From positions 1 through 49,731 of the forward strand of contig CACXKY010000017.1 of the NCBI GenBank assembly GCA_902768325.1: DNA of 49,731 nt, given 5' to 3'. Numbering within the stretch: the stretch's first letter is position 1; every line of letters begins with the position of its first letter. This DNA comes from Fibrobacter succinogenes. Its GTDB lineage: Bacteria > Fibrobacterota > Fibrobacteria > Fibrobacterales > Fibrobacteraceae. The position numbers and the translations under genes were made by a program. Below are positions 42,220 to 49,392 of the stretch, piece by piece. A model generated the notes under the pieces. That model searched no databases and had not been told where the DNA came from. It saw only the letters and a list, made by a program, of their open reading frames with translations.

Positions 42220-42229
42220 AGTTTAACCT

Positions 42230-43195
42230 TTAGTTTTCTTCTTGTTGAGGTTGATAGTTTGAAATCAGGTTCTGGATATCGTTTCTGAAACGTTCCAGAT
42301 AAATTTTTGTCTGGGCAATCTGGCTGCGGGACTGCTTGTACTGGTTCATCTGCTCCTCGGTATCTTCCTGCAGGGAGTAGGTGTACAGCGAGTAAGCCGC
42401 CAAACGCAGGCTTTCGGTCGCCTGGATGAGCTCGGTATGCGCTTCGCTCGATTCATGCGGATGGAAAAGCCCCAGGGCCTTCTTGTTGAGTGCCGTCGCG
42501 TTGTTGTTGATGGCGAGCGCCTGGCTGCCGCGCTGTTCGCGTTCGGCATCGGTAATGCTCGGAGCAATCGGCTCGTAGCTGTCAATCGCGGCCATGATTT
42601 CGTACATGCGGGCGATAACCTTGTCGGTTTCGCCGATGTAGCGGTCAAGGCGGCTCTTGGCGGCGCTGGAAAGAACAACTTTTTCGCCCGGCGTGTTCAC
42701 GACGGTTCCGCCAGAAGCCTGTGCCGCCCTGGGAGCGGTTTTCCAGGTGCCACCGCTACCGCCGTTCTGGAACGACTCGATGTAGTCCTGGTACTTGGCG
42801 TTCTGCGCCGCGATTTCTTCGGGAGAGAATTCCGATGCTACGAGGAGCGTCGGGCGTTCCCAGTAGGCGATGCCGACAAATGCCGCAAGCATAAAGGCGG
42901 AGAACATGATGTTCGCACATTTCTCGGCGCGGTCGTTGCTGCGGACCACGTAGAGCAGCCCGAAGAAGAACAAGCTTGCGAAGGCGAGCAGGAGGCCGCC
43001 GTCGGTATTGTAGCTGATGAACGAATTCCTGGTGAAGTAGAACAGGCAGTCCATCACGACGACAATGAACGCGAACAGCGCACCCGTTACCTTCTGGTAG
43101 CGGTATTCGGCCGAGGCCGCTTGGAGGATGGTGATGAACGTGACTCCCAGCGGGAGGATGAACATCAAAGCAATTTCGGCAACGTTCTGGTTCAT
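42230..43195 (-). CDS. Hypothetical membrane protein with cytoplasmic/periplasmic helical tail
   Basis: Not recognised. 321 residues. About four membrane helices lie in the first ~115 residues (ALMFILPLGVTFITIL, VTGALFAFIVVVMDCLFYF, LLLAFASLFFFGLLYVV, FSAFMLAAFVGIAYW). A Gly/Ser/Thr-rich linker follows at ~140-165. The rest is a long helical, probably coiled-coil tail (~170-320) ending in QPQQEEN. It starts 3 bp after the ssb stop and ends 10 bp before asd, so it is the middle gene of that operon. Confidence 0.78.
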   Translation of the reverse strand: MNQNVAEIALMFILPLGVTFITILQAASAEYRYQKVTGALFAFIVVVMDCLFYFTRNSFISYNTDGGLLLAFASLFFFGLLYVVRSNDRAEKCANIMFSAFMLAAFVGIAYWERPTLLVASEFSPEEIAAQNAKYQDYIESFQNGGSGGTWKTAPRAAQASGGTVVNTPGEKVVLSSAAKSRLDRYIGETDKVIARMYEIMAAIDSYEPIAPSITDAEREQRGSQALAINNNATALNKKALGLFHPHESSEAHTELIQATESLRLAAYSLYTYSLQEDTEEQMNQYKQSRSQIAQTKIYLERFRNDIQNLISNYQPQQEEN

Positions 43196-43198
43196 AGG

Positions 43199-43672
43199 CT
43201 AGAAGGGGAGGTCGTCGTCGCCCTCGGGCATGGGAGCGTCGTACGCACCACCGTTCTGGGGCTGGCTATAGTTGTTGGACTGGCTGTAGCTGTTGCCCTG
43301 GTTGAATCCGCCTGCACTCGGAGCGCCGCCCTGGCCACGCGGAGTGAGCAACTGGAAGGTATCCATGTTGACTTCGGTCGTGTAGCGCTTCTGGCCGTTC
43401 TGGTCGGTCCAGCTGCGGTTGGTGAGCGAACCTTCGACATAGAGGCTCATGCCCTTGCGGATGCCGAGCTGTTCAACGATATCGGCGATTTTTCCCCAGC
43501 CGATGATGTTGTGCCAGTCCGTCTGTTCCTTCTGTTCGCCGTTGTTGTCGCGGTAGCGACGGCTCGTGGCGAGAGAGAAGGACACGCGCTTACGTCCACC
43601 CGTTTGGCTCATGCGAATTTCTGGATCCTTACCGATATTACCAATGAGCATCACTTTGTTTAAATATGCCAT
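43199..43672 (-). CDS. ssb: Single-stranded DNA-binding protein
   Basis: 157 residues. The OB fold starts MAYLNKVMLIGNIGKDPEIR and continues with RRYRDNNGEQKEQTDWHNI and SLYVEGSLTNRSW. A Gly/Asn/Gln/Tyr-rich linker (~108-148) leads to the acidic tip DDDLPF, which binds partner proteins. AAGGAT lies before the ATG. It heads the ssb - membrane protein - asd operon. Confidence 0.96.
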   Translation of the reverse strand: MAYLNKVMLIGNIGKDPEIRMSQTGGRKRVSFSLATSRRYRDNNGEQKEQTDWHNIIGWGKIADIVEQLGIRKGMSLYVEGSLTNRSWTDQNGQKRYTTEVNMDTFQLLTPRGQGGAPSAGGFNQGNSYSQSNNYSQPQNGGAYDAPMPEGDDDLPF

Positions 43673-43782
43673 GTCTTTATCCTTTCTGTTTTTTTGTTTT
43701 TCGACAACAAAAATACAAAAGTACGGATGTCAATTTTGTGTCATTTTTGAAAAATTCATTTATATTTTGCATAGTAAACCGA

Positions 43783-43832
43783 TAACCCAACCTCACACCT
43801 CAGAGGGCCGAAGGCCCGACCTCATACCTCCT
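43783..43832. repeat. CCTCACACCTC word element with GGGCC-GAA-GGCCC hairpin
   Basis: AACCTCACACCTCAGAGGGC and CCGACCTCATACCTCC flank a perfect 5-bp GAA-triloop hairpin at 43805-43817. The element ends exactly at the ATG of the next gene. Its words recur at 11471-11507. Confidence 0.7.
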
Positions 43833-44930
43833 ATGGTTTCTCTCGCTCTTACACGTTTTGAAAAAGTCTTCCCCCAGGCCCTCAAGGGCAAGCGCCTCGG
43901 CGCTGTCCTTCACCCGGCATCCGTCCTGCCCGATCTGCGCTACACCCTCGACCTTTTGAAGGAATACGACGGCAAGCTTTTCAAGCTCTCGGCCCTCTTC
44001 GGACCGCAGCACGGCATCAAGGGCCACACCCAGGACAACATGATCGAGTGGGAAGGCTACACCGACCCCGAACTGGGCATTCCCGTCTATAGCCTGTACG
44101 GCGAACACCGCGAACCCACCGCCGAAATGCTTAGCCACGTGGACATGATGCTCGTGGACCTGCAAGACGTGGGCGCCCGCTACTACACGTTTATCTGGAC
44201 TCTCTTCCTTTGTATGAAAGCCTGCGAGAAGGCCGGCATCCCCGTCATTGTGGTGGACCGTCCGAACCCCATCAACTGCGTGGACGAAGAAGGCCCGGTG
44301 CTGGACTTGAACTACACGAGTTTCGTGGGACTCCACAGCATCCGTACGCGCCATGCGAAAACGATTGGCGAACTCGCGGTGCAGTTCAAGGAAGAACGTT
44401 TCCCGAAGTGCGAACTCTACGTGCTCGGCATGGAAGGCTACGACAAGAAGATGTGGTACGACCAGACGGGACTCCCGTGGATTCTGCCGAGCCCGAACAT
44501 GCCGACGCTCGATACCGCCATCGTTTACCCGGGTATGTGCCTTTTCGAGGCGACCAACGTGAGCGAAGGCCGCGGCACCACGCGCCCGTTCGAGATTTTT
44601 GGCGCGCCGTTCATCGATGCCGTCAAGCTTTGCAAGTACATGAACGGATTGAATTTGCCCGGCGTGTATTTCCGCGAAAACTATTTCCAGCCCACGTTCC
44701 ACAAGGGTGCAGGGCAAATTTGCGGTGGCGCGCAGATTCACGTGCTCGACCGCGACAAGTTCCGCAGTTTCGACATGGCGGTGAAGCTCTTGCAGTACAT
44801 CTTCAACGAGTACCCGAACGATTTTGCCTGGAAGCAGCCGCCTTACGAATACGAATTCAAGAAGCTGCCCATCGACATCTTGCTCGGCAACGGCACGTTC
44901 CGCAAGGAATTCATCGAAAGCGCGATTTAA
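43833..44930 (+). CDS. DUF1343 / NamZ-like exo-beta-N-acetylmuramidase family protein
   Basis: 365 residues from the ATG at 43833; the frame is open further upstream but that part runs through ssb and a repeat. DUF1343 (NamZ) features in order: LFGPQHGIKGHTQDNM, PVYSLYGEHREPT, MLVDLQDVGARYYTFIWT, VVDRPNPI, GLPWILPSPNMPT and EGRGTTRPFEIFGAPF. Bacillus NamZ removes terminal MurNAc from peptidoglycan fragments; a muropeptide-recycling role here is inferred. No signal peptide is present in this reading, so it would be cytoplasmic, unlike many family members. No Shine-Dalgarno: the word-repeat abuts the ATG. Confidence 0.85.
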   Translation: MVSLALTRFEKVFPQALKGKRLGAVLHPASVLPDLRYTLDLLKEYDGKLFKLSALFGPQHGIKGHTQDNMIEWEGYTDPELGIPVYSLYGEHREPTAEMLSHVDMMLVDLQDVGARYYTFIWTLFLCMKACEKAGIPVIVVDRPNPINCVDEEGPVLDLNYTSFVGLHSIRTRHAKTIGELAVQFKEERFPKCELYVLGMEGYDKKMWYDQTGLPWILPSPNMPTLDTAIVYPGMCLFEATNVSEGRGTTRPFEIFGAPFIDAVKLCKYMNGLNLPGVYFRENYFQPTFHKGAGQICGGAQIHVLDRDKFRSFDMAVKLLQYIFNEYPNDFAWKQPPYEYEFKKLPIDILLGNGTFRKEFIESAI

Positions 44931-44987
44931 ACACGTCCCAGTCCAGAATTAAACAACCGCGGTGCTGCCGCAAAGAAGAGGAATCCC

Positions 44988-45587
44988 ATGACTGAACAGA
45001 AAAACGGAAAATTTGAAATGCCCGCCCTCCCGTACGCGGGTTCTGACCTGGCTCCGGCACTGAGCGCGGAGACCATCGAATTCCATTACGGAAAGCACCT
45101 GCAGACCTACCTCAACAACTTGAATGCGGCTCTCCCGGGCAGCGCTTTCGAAGGCAAGTCCCTCGAAGACATCGTGAAGACTGCTGAAGGCGGCGTTTTC
45201 AACAATGCGGGCCAGTTCCTGAACCACTCCATGTATTTCTTGCAGTTTGCCGCCCCGAAGGCTGGCAACGCCCCGACGGGCGAGATTGCGGAAGCCATCG
45301 CTCGCGACTTCGGTTCTTTCGAGAAGTTCCAGGAAGAATTCCAGGCGAAGGGTGCAGGCCTCTTCGGTTCCGGCTGGGTCTGGCTCTCCGCCGATGCATC
45401 GGGCAAGCTCGTGATTACGCAGGAAGGCAACGCCCAGAACCCGCTCACCAAGGGCCTCAAGCCGCTCCTCACGTTCGACGTGTGGGAACACGCCTACTAC
45501 ATCGACTACCGCAACCGCCGTCCGGACTACCTCAAGGCGCTGTGGAGCATCGTCAACTGGGACGAAGTCAACAAGCGTCTCGGATAA
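44988..45587 (+). CDS. sodB: Fe/Mn superoxide dismutase
   Basis: Dismutates superoxide in the cytoplasm. 199 residues. MPALPYAGSDLAPALSAET and FHYGKHLQTY (first His ligand) open it. NNAGQFLNHSMYFLQF holds the second His, GLFGSGWVWL is the conserved core, and DVWEHAYYIDYRNRRPDYL carries the Asp and last His ligands. Fe versus Mn cannot be settled by eye; the symbol follows the Fe-type pattern and anaerobic setting. AAGAGGAA precedes the ATG. A terminator follows. Confidence 0.94.
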   Translation: MTEQKNGKFEMPALPYAGSDLAPALSAETIEFHYGKHLQTYLNNLNAALPGSAFEGKSLEDIVKTAEGGVFNNAGQFLNHSMYFLQFAAPKAGNAPTGEIAEAIARDFGSFEKFQEEFQAKGAGLFGSGWVWLSADASGKLVITQEGNAQNPLTKGLKPLLTFDVWEHAYYIDYRNRRPDYLKALWSIVNWDEVNKRLG

Positions 45588-45611
45588 GCCGTAAGACAGA
45601 TTTAAATGCAG

Positions 45612-45640
45612 AAACCGCCCGGGATTCCGGACGGTTTTTC
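45612..45640. terminator. Intrinsic terminator after sodB
   Basis: An 11-bp imperfect stem, AAACCGCCCGG/CCGGACGGTTT with loop GATT, then TTTTTC overlapping. It lies between sodB and a convergent gene. Confidence 0.85.
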
Positions 45641-45641
45641 T

Positions 45642-46487
45642 TTAGGGGCCTTGTAGAATCGTGTACCCGAAGGTCATTTCGTAGCCGTACTTGTTCAGTT
45701 TCCTGAGGATGTGGCTGGAACTTGCCACGGGAGCCTCTCTGTTGACGACGACAAGAATCTGGTCGCGGTCTTTCTTGTTCTGGAGCGATTCTCTTGACCT
45801 GATTTCATCGATGAATTTCCAGAATTCGTCTTCGCTCGCGATATTGTACGTCTTTTTCCCGCCAAGGAACCCGAGTTCGTTCAGGGTCACTATGAAGGGA
45901 CTCGTCTTGTCGTAAAGGTTCAGGATGAGGTTTATCATCATGAAATTCTCGGCGCAATCGGCTTCCTGTTGTTTTTCCTTGAGCCGCTTCTGGAGGATTT
46001 CGTCATCCGTCAAGCCTTTTTCGCTTGTAATCATGTGGCCCACTTTGATGATGCCCTGGCTGACATTCCTGCACCTTTGAACTTCGGAATCGTAATTCGG
46101 ATTGATTGCCGGAATAGGGGAGCCGAAATCCTTGTCGATGACGTACAGGACCTTGCCGATAAGCGGTTCGAAGTTCAGTGTCGTCATGACCTTGCCGAAA
46201 GCGTTGAAGGTGCAGTTCCCGGCGATGTGCACGTGGACTTCCTTTTCGTCAAGCGGCCGGGATCTATCTTGCTTGAACTGGCTGAAAAAATCCAGGATGG
46301 GCTGGACTTTCCAGTCACCGTTCTGCAGGAAATCCTTGACGGATTCCCCGGCCTTTTTGCCGTTGATGAAGTATTCTCTGGAATTCACGTCGATGACGAC
46401 GACGTCTTTTGTCGGGGTCATAAAGGCTTTTTCTTCACCGCAGCCGGCAAGAAAAAACAAAAGGGCGAGTAATGCGATTCGTTTCAT
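45642..46487 (-). CDS. Lipoprotein with two ExbD/TolR-like segments (tentative)
   Basis: 281 residues. The signal peptide with lipobox is clear: IALLALLFFLAGCGEE (LAGC), so it is an envelope lipoprotein. Two stretches resemble the ExbD/TolR periplasmic fold: VVVIDVNSREYFINGKKAGE onward (residues ~28-120) and FIVTLNELGFLGGKKTYNI onward (~195-280). In each, a short hairpin is followed by a helix and a V-x-V-x-x strand (VHVHIAGNC, ILVVVNREAP). That assignment is by pattern only. Its start overlaps the stop of the upstream membrane protein (ATGA), so the two are coupled. Confidence 0.75.
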   Translation of the reverse strand: MKRIALLALLFFLAGCGEEKAFMTPTKDVVVIDVNSREYFINGKKAGESVKDFLQNGDWKVQPILDFFSQFKQDRSRPLDEKEVHVHIAGNCTFNAFGKVMTTLNFEPLIGKVLYVIDKDFGSPIPAINPNYDSEVQRCRNVSQGIIKVGHMITSEKGLTDDEILQKRLKEKQQEADCAENFMMINLILNLYDKTSPFIVTLNELGFLGGKKTYNIASEDEFWKFIDEIRSRESLQNKKDRDQILVVVNREAPVASSSHILRKLNKYGYEMTFGYTILQGP

Positions 46488-46987
46488 TTTTGTTGCGCGT
46501 TGTTCGCCGGGCCGCCCTTGGGCAGCACGAGCTTAAGGATAAGCGGAACGCAGACGAAAATCAGTACCTGCGCCACGACAAGGCAGATGACCATGGAGTG
46601 CATGTACATCGGCAGGAAGGGCGGCTTGTGCCCGTCGGGAATTTGTACGAAATAGGCGAACACGACGAGCATGGTAGTGAGAAGCGGCGTGTAGATTAAG
46701 TTCGTGACGACGGACTGGACGAGGTTTGCCTTCGGCGTGCGCGGCTGTAGCTTGAAGACGCGTCCGAGCGCTGCGTTGACCTTGGGCATCGGCACCAGGA
46801 GCCCGATGGCAAAGCTGATGACGAAGCTGATAGCGAAACTGGCCAGGAATCCGATGACGATGGGCGCCAAGGGCATCTCGGGCGGACGTTGCGCAGTCAG
46901 GTTCCCGACGAGCGAGAGGGCAAAACTCATCAGGATGGCCATGATGAGGGAAACTTTGAAACCGATTTTCTTCACTTCTTGTTGCAT
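46484..46987 (-). CDS. Four-helix membrane protein of unknown function
   Basis: 167 residues with about four hydrophobic helices: VSLIMAILMSFALSLVGNL, IVIGFLASFAISFVISFAIGLL, LLTTMLVVFAYFV and MVICLVVAQVLIFVCVPLIL. It has the look of DUF2798-like proteins, but that is uncertain. It shares an ATGA overlap with the downstream lipoprotein gene. ATG at 46987 has no Shine-Dalgarno; TATCTTTA lies 4 nt upstream. Confidence 0.75.
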   Translation of the reverse strand: MQQEVKKIGFKVSLIMAILMSFALSLVGNLTAQRPPEMPLAPIVIGFLASFAISFVISFAIGLLVPMPKVNAALGRVFKLQPRTPKANLVQSVVTNLIYTPLLTTMLVVFAYFVQIPDGHKPPFLPMYMHSMVICLVVAQVLIFVCVPLILKLVLPKGGPANNAQQK

Positions 46988-46991
46988 TTCA

Positions 46992-46999
46992 TAAAGATA
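46992..46999 (-). promoter_or_regulatory. TAnnTTTG-like box of the membrane protein/lipoprotein pair
   Basis: Minus-strand TATCTTTA, 4 nt before the ATG. It has one mismatch (final A for G). Confidence 0.45.
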
Positions 47000-47016
47000 G
47001 ATAAAATAATTTTGAA

Positions 47017-47101
47017 GGAGGGGGAGGGTTCCCCCTCGCTGCAGCCTTGGCTCGCCAAGTCTTCCGCTACCCCTTCGCCTAGGGCTCCGCCCTAAAACCC
47101 G
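47017..47101 (-). repeat. ~85-bp repeat family, copy C (inverted)
   Basis: Read on the minus strand: GGGTTTTAGGGCGGAGCCCT (hairpin AGGGC-GGA-GCCCT), AGGCGAAGGGGTAGCGGAAG, a middle part, then GCGAGGGGGAACCCTCCCCC. Both ends match copy B at 11381-11463. Confidence 0.65.
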
Positions 47102-47123
47102 ACGCCATCCTAGAGTGAATCGT

Positions 47124-47172
47124 CCTCTTTTTAGTGTGCGAGGTCCGCGGGCGCAGCTCGCACGAAAAAAGG
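47124..47172. terminator. Long inverted repeat, probable bidirectional terminator
   Basis: GTGCGAG/CTCGCAC (47136-47142, 47157-47163) extended by CCTCTTTTT on the left and GAAAAAAGG on the right. The minus-strand gene upstream of it (stop at 47224) would use the T-run of the left arm region. Confidence 0.6.
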
Positions 47173-47223
47173 ACCGTCGGTCGCGACTTCACTGCCTTTG
47201 CGGTTTACGAAAGCAAAAATAGA

Positions 47224-48192
47224 TTAATCCAGCTTGTCGAAAAAAATCTCGCCGTCTTGAATAACGGTGGTGATGGTGTGAGTGCCTTTGTTGCCCATAT
47301 CGTTGTAATGGACGATATATTTGCCGTCGCCAAGAGATTCAATCTTTTCGATTTCATGAATGTCTTCGCCATCCTGGGCGCCACTGCGGAACTTCCAGAC
47401 GGCATAGCCGCCACCATCGCTGAACTCGTCGTCGTAATCGTCCCGGAGTTTTTGGGCAAGCTCTTTCGTGCAATACTTCGCCATGATGGAATCGTTCGCG
47501 TAAACGTTCCCGAAAATATGCCTACTGTAAAACGTCTGGATTTTTTCAATGGCTTTGGAGTCGAGTGCGTTGGTTGTGTTCTTTTGGGGCTTTTCTGGTA
47601 AAAAGTCATGTGTTTGGAAAATATTGAAGATCTTGGCGTAACGTTCGTCATTATGCTTGCCGGGAGTAATGGAAAATCGATTCAGTCGTTTTTCATCTGA
47701 AACTTCGATGGATAAGTTTGAACAAAGGTAGGCAATATTATAAATTTCTAAATAAACACCTAGGGGCTTTGTTTCGATGGACTTTAAATCAAAAATGTCC
47801 AATTCGATAAATTCATTGTAAATGTTTTTTGCTTCTTGTTGTTCCGTGCTTTTTACTGTTTTATGAATGTTATTTCCATCATCTTCATAAATGGTCTTGG
47901 TGCATTTAGAAAAATCGGCTGTTTTGCATGTAAATTCTCGAACGAGTCCGCCCATATCATCGTTGGAAAACGCATATCGTAAAGAGAAAAAGTTGCCTGC
48001 TGAAATAGGCTCTAAATCGTATTTGCTTAAAATGTCTTTTAGGTTTTGCTTGTCATCTGCGTTGAATTCGTGAAAATCATCAATGCGAAAAACATCAGCG
48101 TCGTCTAATTTATGGATGATATCTTGATGAAAGTATATCAGCGCAATTACACATGTTGCCACAGCAATCCAAATAAATTTTTTCTTTGACAT
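47224..48192 (-). CDS. Membrane-anchored protein with DUF3828-like C-terminus (tentative)
   Basis: 322 residues. One N-terminal membrane helix (FIWIAVATCVIALIYF), then a soluble extracytoplasmic part with five cysteines. The C-terminal ~110 residues (SKAIEKIQTFYSRHIFGN, AKYCTKELAQKLRDDYDDE, a Gly/Tyr/Trp-rich turn, VHYNDMGNKGTHTITT) have the pattern of DUF3828-like domains: a helix pair, then beta strands. The central part is not recognised. It lies 4 bp after the YkuD gene and is cotranscribed with it. Its codon use is more AT-rich than core genes. Confidence 0.7.
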   Translation of the reverse strand: MSKKKFIWIAVATCVIALIYFHQDIIHKLDDADVFRIDDFHEFNADDKQNLKDILSKYDLEPISAGNFFSLRYAFSNDDMGGLVREFTCKTADFSKCTKTIYEDDGNNIHKTVKSTEQQEAKNIYNEFIELDIFDLKSIETKPLGVYLEIYNIAYLCSNLSIEVSDEKRLNRFSITPGKHNDERYAKIFNIFQTHDFLPEKPQKNTTNALDSKAIEKIQTFYSRHIFGNVYANDSIMAKYCTKELAQKLRDDYDDEFSDGGGYAVWKFRSGAQDGEDIHEIEKIESLGDGKYIVHYNDMGNKGTHTITTVIQDGEIFFDKLD

Positions 48193-48196
48193 ATTT

Positions 48197-48637
48197 TTAA
48201 GGTAGTATTTTTATCGGGGTTCCGTCCTTGACGGCGGTGTAGATTTCTTCGATTTCGTCGTTCGTGACGGCGATGCAGCCGGCGGTCCAGTCTTTCCACC
48301 TGTGCCAAAATTTAAAGAGGAATGCGGGAACCTTGTTCGGGTAGCCGTGAATCATGATGTCTCCACCGGGATCGTAGCCTCCATCTTTGGCAGCTTTGAT
48401 TTGCTCTTCGTTGGGGTACGAAATCTTCAGCGATAAGTGAAACTTGCTTTTGGGGTTGTGCCACTCGATGGTGTAGTCGCCTTCGGGCGTCTTGTTGTCA
48501 CCGGACTTGACCTTCGCTCCGATCGGATTCTTGCCCAATGATATTCTGTACGTCTTGACAACTTTATCGCCGTGGCGCAAGTGCATTTGGCGCTTCGCCT
48601 TTTCTACGAGAATGTTGTCGATAGGTGAGGGGAGCAT
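48197..48637 (-). CDS. L,D-transpeptidase / YkuD-domain protein
   Basis: 146 residues, essentially the bare YkuD catalytic domain. The active site shows H97 in MIHGYPN and the nucleophile C121 in DWTAGCIAVTNDEI (the family's S/TxGCIR-like motif). NPIGAKVKSGDNKTPEGDYTI is the usual N-terminal part. No signal peptide or membrane segment is visible, so export is unclear; short YkuD proteins of this kind are often annotated as murein L,D-transpeptidases or as catalytic-domain proteins. ATG at 48637 has no Shine-Dalgarno and TACATTTC 5 nt upstream. Confidence 0.88.
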   Translation of the reverse strand: MLPSPIDNILVEKAKRQMHLRHGDKVVKTYRISLGKNPIGAKVKSGDNKTPEGDYTIEWHNPKSKFHLSLKISYPNEEQIKAAKDGGYDPGGDIMIHGYPNKVPAFLFKFWHRWKDWTAGCIAVTNDEIEEIYTAVKDGTPIKILP

Positions 48638-48642
48638 GGGTT

Positions 48643-48650
48643 GAAATGTA
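48643..48650 (-). promoter_or_regulatory. TAnnTTTG-like box of the YkuD operon
   Basis: Minus-strand TACATTTC, 5 nt before the ATG (final C for G), with no Shine-Dalgarno. Confidence 0.5.
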
Positions 48651-48728
48651 GTTTTTTAGAACTCGCTGTTGAACTTGATTATTTGTGGTCTGCGACAGAT
48701 GACACAATGTAAAATTTTTTCTCCCCCC

Positions 48729-48757
48729 TTGCCACGGTTGTAAAATATAGGTACAAT
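48729..48757 (+). promoter_or_regulatory. Sigma-70-like promoter TTGCCA-17-TACAAT
   Basis: TTGCCA (48729-48734) and TACAAT (48752-48757) are 17 bp apart. The start would be near 48764, just before a large hairpin. Confidence 0.6.
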
Positions 48758-48770
48758 TACTGCATCCCCC

Positions 48771-48810
48771 GAACGCATCTCGTCTAAGGAAAGGCGAGGT
48801 GCGTTCTTTG
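48771..48810 (+). ncRNA. Structured leader or small RNA (12-bp hairpin)
   Basis: GAACGCATCTCG (48771-48782) pairs with CGAGGTGCGTTC (48795-48806), a 12-bp stem with one G-U pair, loop TCTAAGGAAAGG, followed by TTTGTT. It starts a few bases after the predicted transcription start and lies ~90 nt upstream of the next ATG. It may be an attenuator, a leader hairpin or a short RNA; the weak T-tract leaves termination open. Confidence 0.5.
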
Positions 48811-48894
48811 TTATTTGGGCTTTCCTGCCCTTTGCGAAAGAACGCCTCTAAAAATCAATCGGCCGCAGTTTGCGACCACATCAATGGAGGCTAT

Positions 48895-49086
48895 ATGAAG
48901 TCTAAAGAATTCTTTTCGACAGTTTTTGCCAAGGCAAAAGATTTGGCAAATGAAATGACGCTGCATAATACGCGGGTGAAAAGGCTGGTCAAGCAAAAGA
49001 AAATTGAAAAGGAATATGTAGACAACAACCGTGCTGTCCGCCAAATGCTGCATGAACGTGGGATTGATGGCTCAAATAGAAAGTAA
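48895..49086 (+). CDS. Small basic hypothetical protein
   Basis: 63 residues, not recognised. GGAGG (48886-48890) 4 nt before ATG gives a strong start; the longer frame upstream overlaps the leader hairpin and is unlikely. The protein is lysine/arginine-rich and helical by eye (HNTRVKRLVKQKKIEKEYVD, then MLHERGIDGSNRK), without signal or membrane segments. It might bind nucleic acid or a partner; nothing shows this. It lies 39 bp before the toxin gene, but a separate promoter stands between. Confidence 0.65.
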   Translation: MKSKEFFSTVFAKAKDLANEMTLHNTRVKRLVKQKKIEKEYVDNNRAVRQMLHERGIDGSNRK

Positions 49087-49096
49087 AGAAAAAATC

Positions 49097-49125
49097 TTGA
49101 CAGGAGTAAAGAAATAATATATATT
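49097..49125 (+). promoter_or_regulatory. Consensus-like promoter TTGACA-17-TATATT abutting the toxin ATG
   Basis: TTGACA (49097-49102), 17 bp, TATATT (49120-49125); the annotated ATG is the next three bases. A normal transcription start would fall inside the first codons. Confidence 0.6.
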
Positions 49126-49392
49126 ATGAGAAGAGTCGTTTTAAAGAAGAAAATTGTGAAGGCTGTCGCAATTATGCCAAAGAGAGAAAGGATTCTTTTT
49201 GACAAACTTGTGGAGGACTTGAAAGAAAAAGGACCGGTTCTGCCAAATTGGCCGAACTACAAAAAACTCACCGATACGAATACGTATCATTGCCATCTTT
49301 CTTACCATTGGGTGGCGTGTTGGTTTGAAACAATAGAAGGAATTGAATTGGAGGTCACTTATGTTGGAAGCCGTGAAAATGCGCCTTACTAG
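49126..49392 (+). CDS. RelE/HigB-like toxin
   Basis: 88 residues with the pattern of RelE/ParE-superfamily ribosome-dependent RNases: N-terminal basic helices (KRERILFDKLVEDLKEKGP), YKKLTDTNTYHCHLSYHWVACW and the end TYVGSRENAPY (Y-x-G-S-x-E-x-A-P-Y). It precedes its antitoxin, the HigBA order, and overlaps it by 32 bp. The ATG touches the promoter -10 box and has no ribosome binding site at the right distance (AGGAG is 19 nt away), so the true start may be later, for instance GTG at 49156 or ATG at 49174. Confidence 0.8.
   Translation: MRRVVLKKKIVKAVAIMPKRERILFDKLVEDLKEKGPVLPNWPNYKKLTDTNTYHCHLSYHWVACWFETIEGIELEVTYVGSRENAPY

Noticed and set aside
43566..43832. N-terminal extension of the NamZ-like ORF
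   Set aside because: It lies antisense to ssb and crosses a repeat; family similarity begins after the ATG at 43833.
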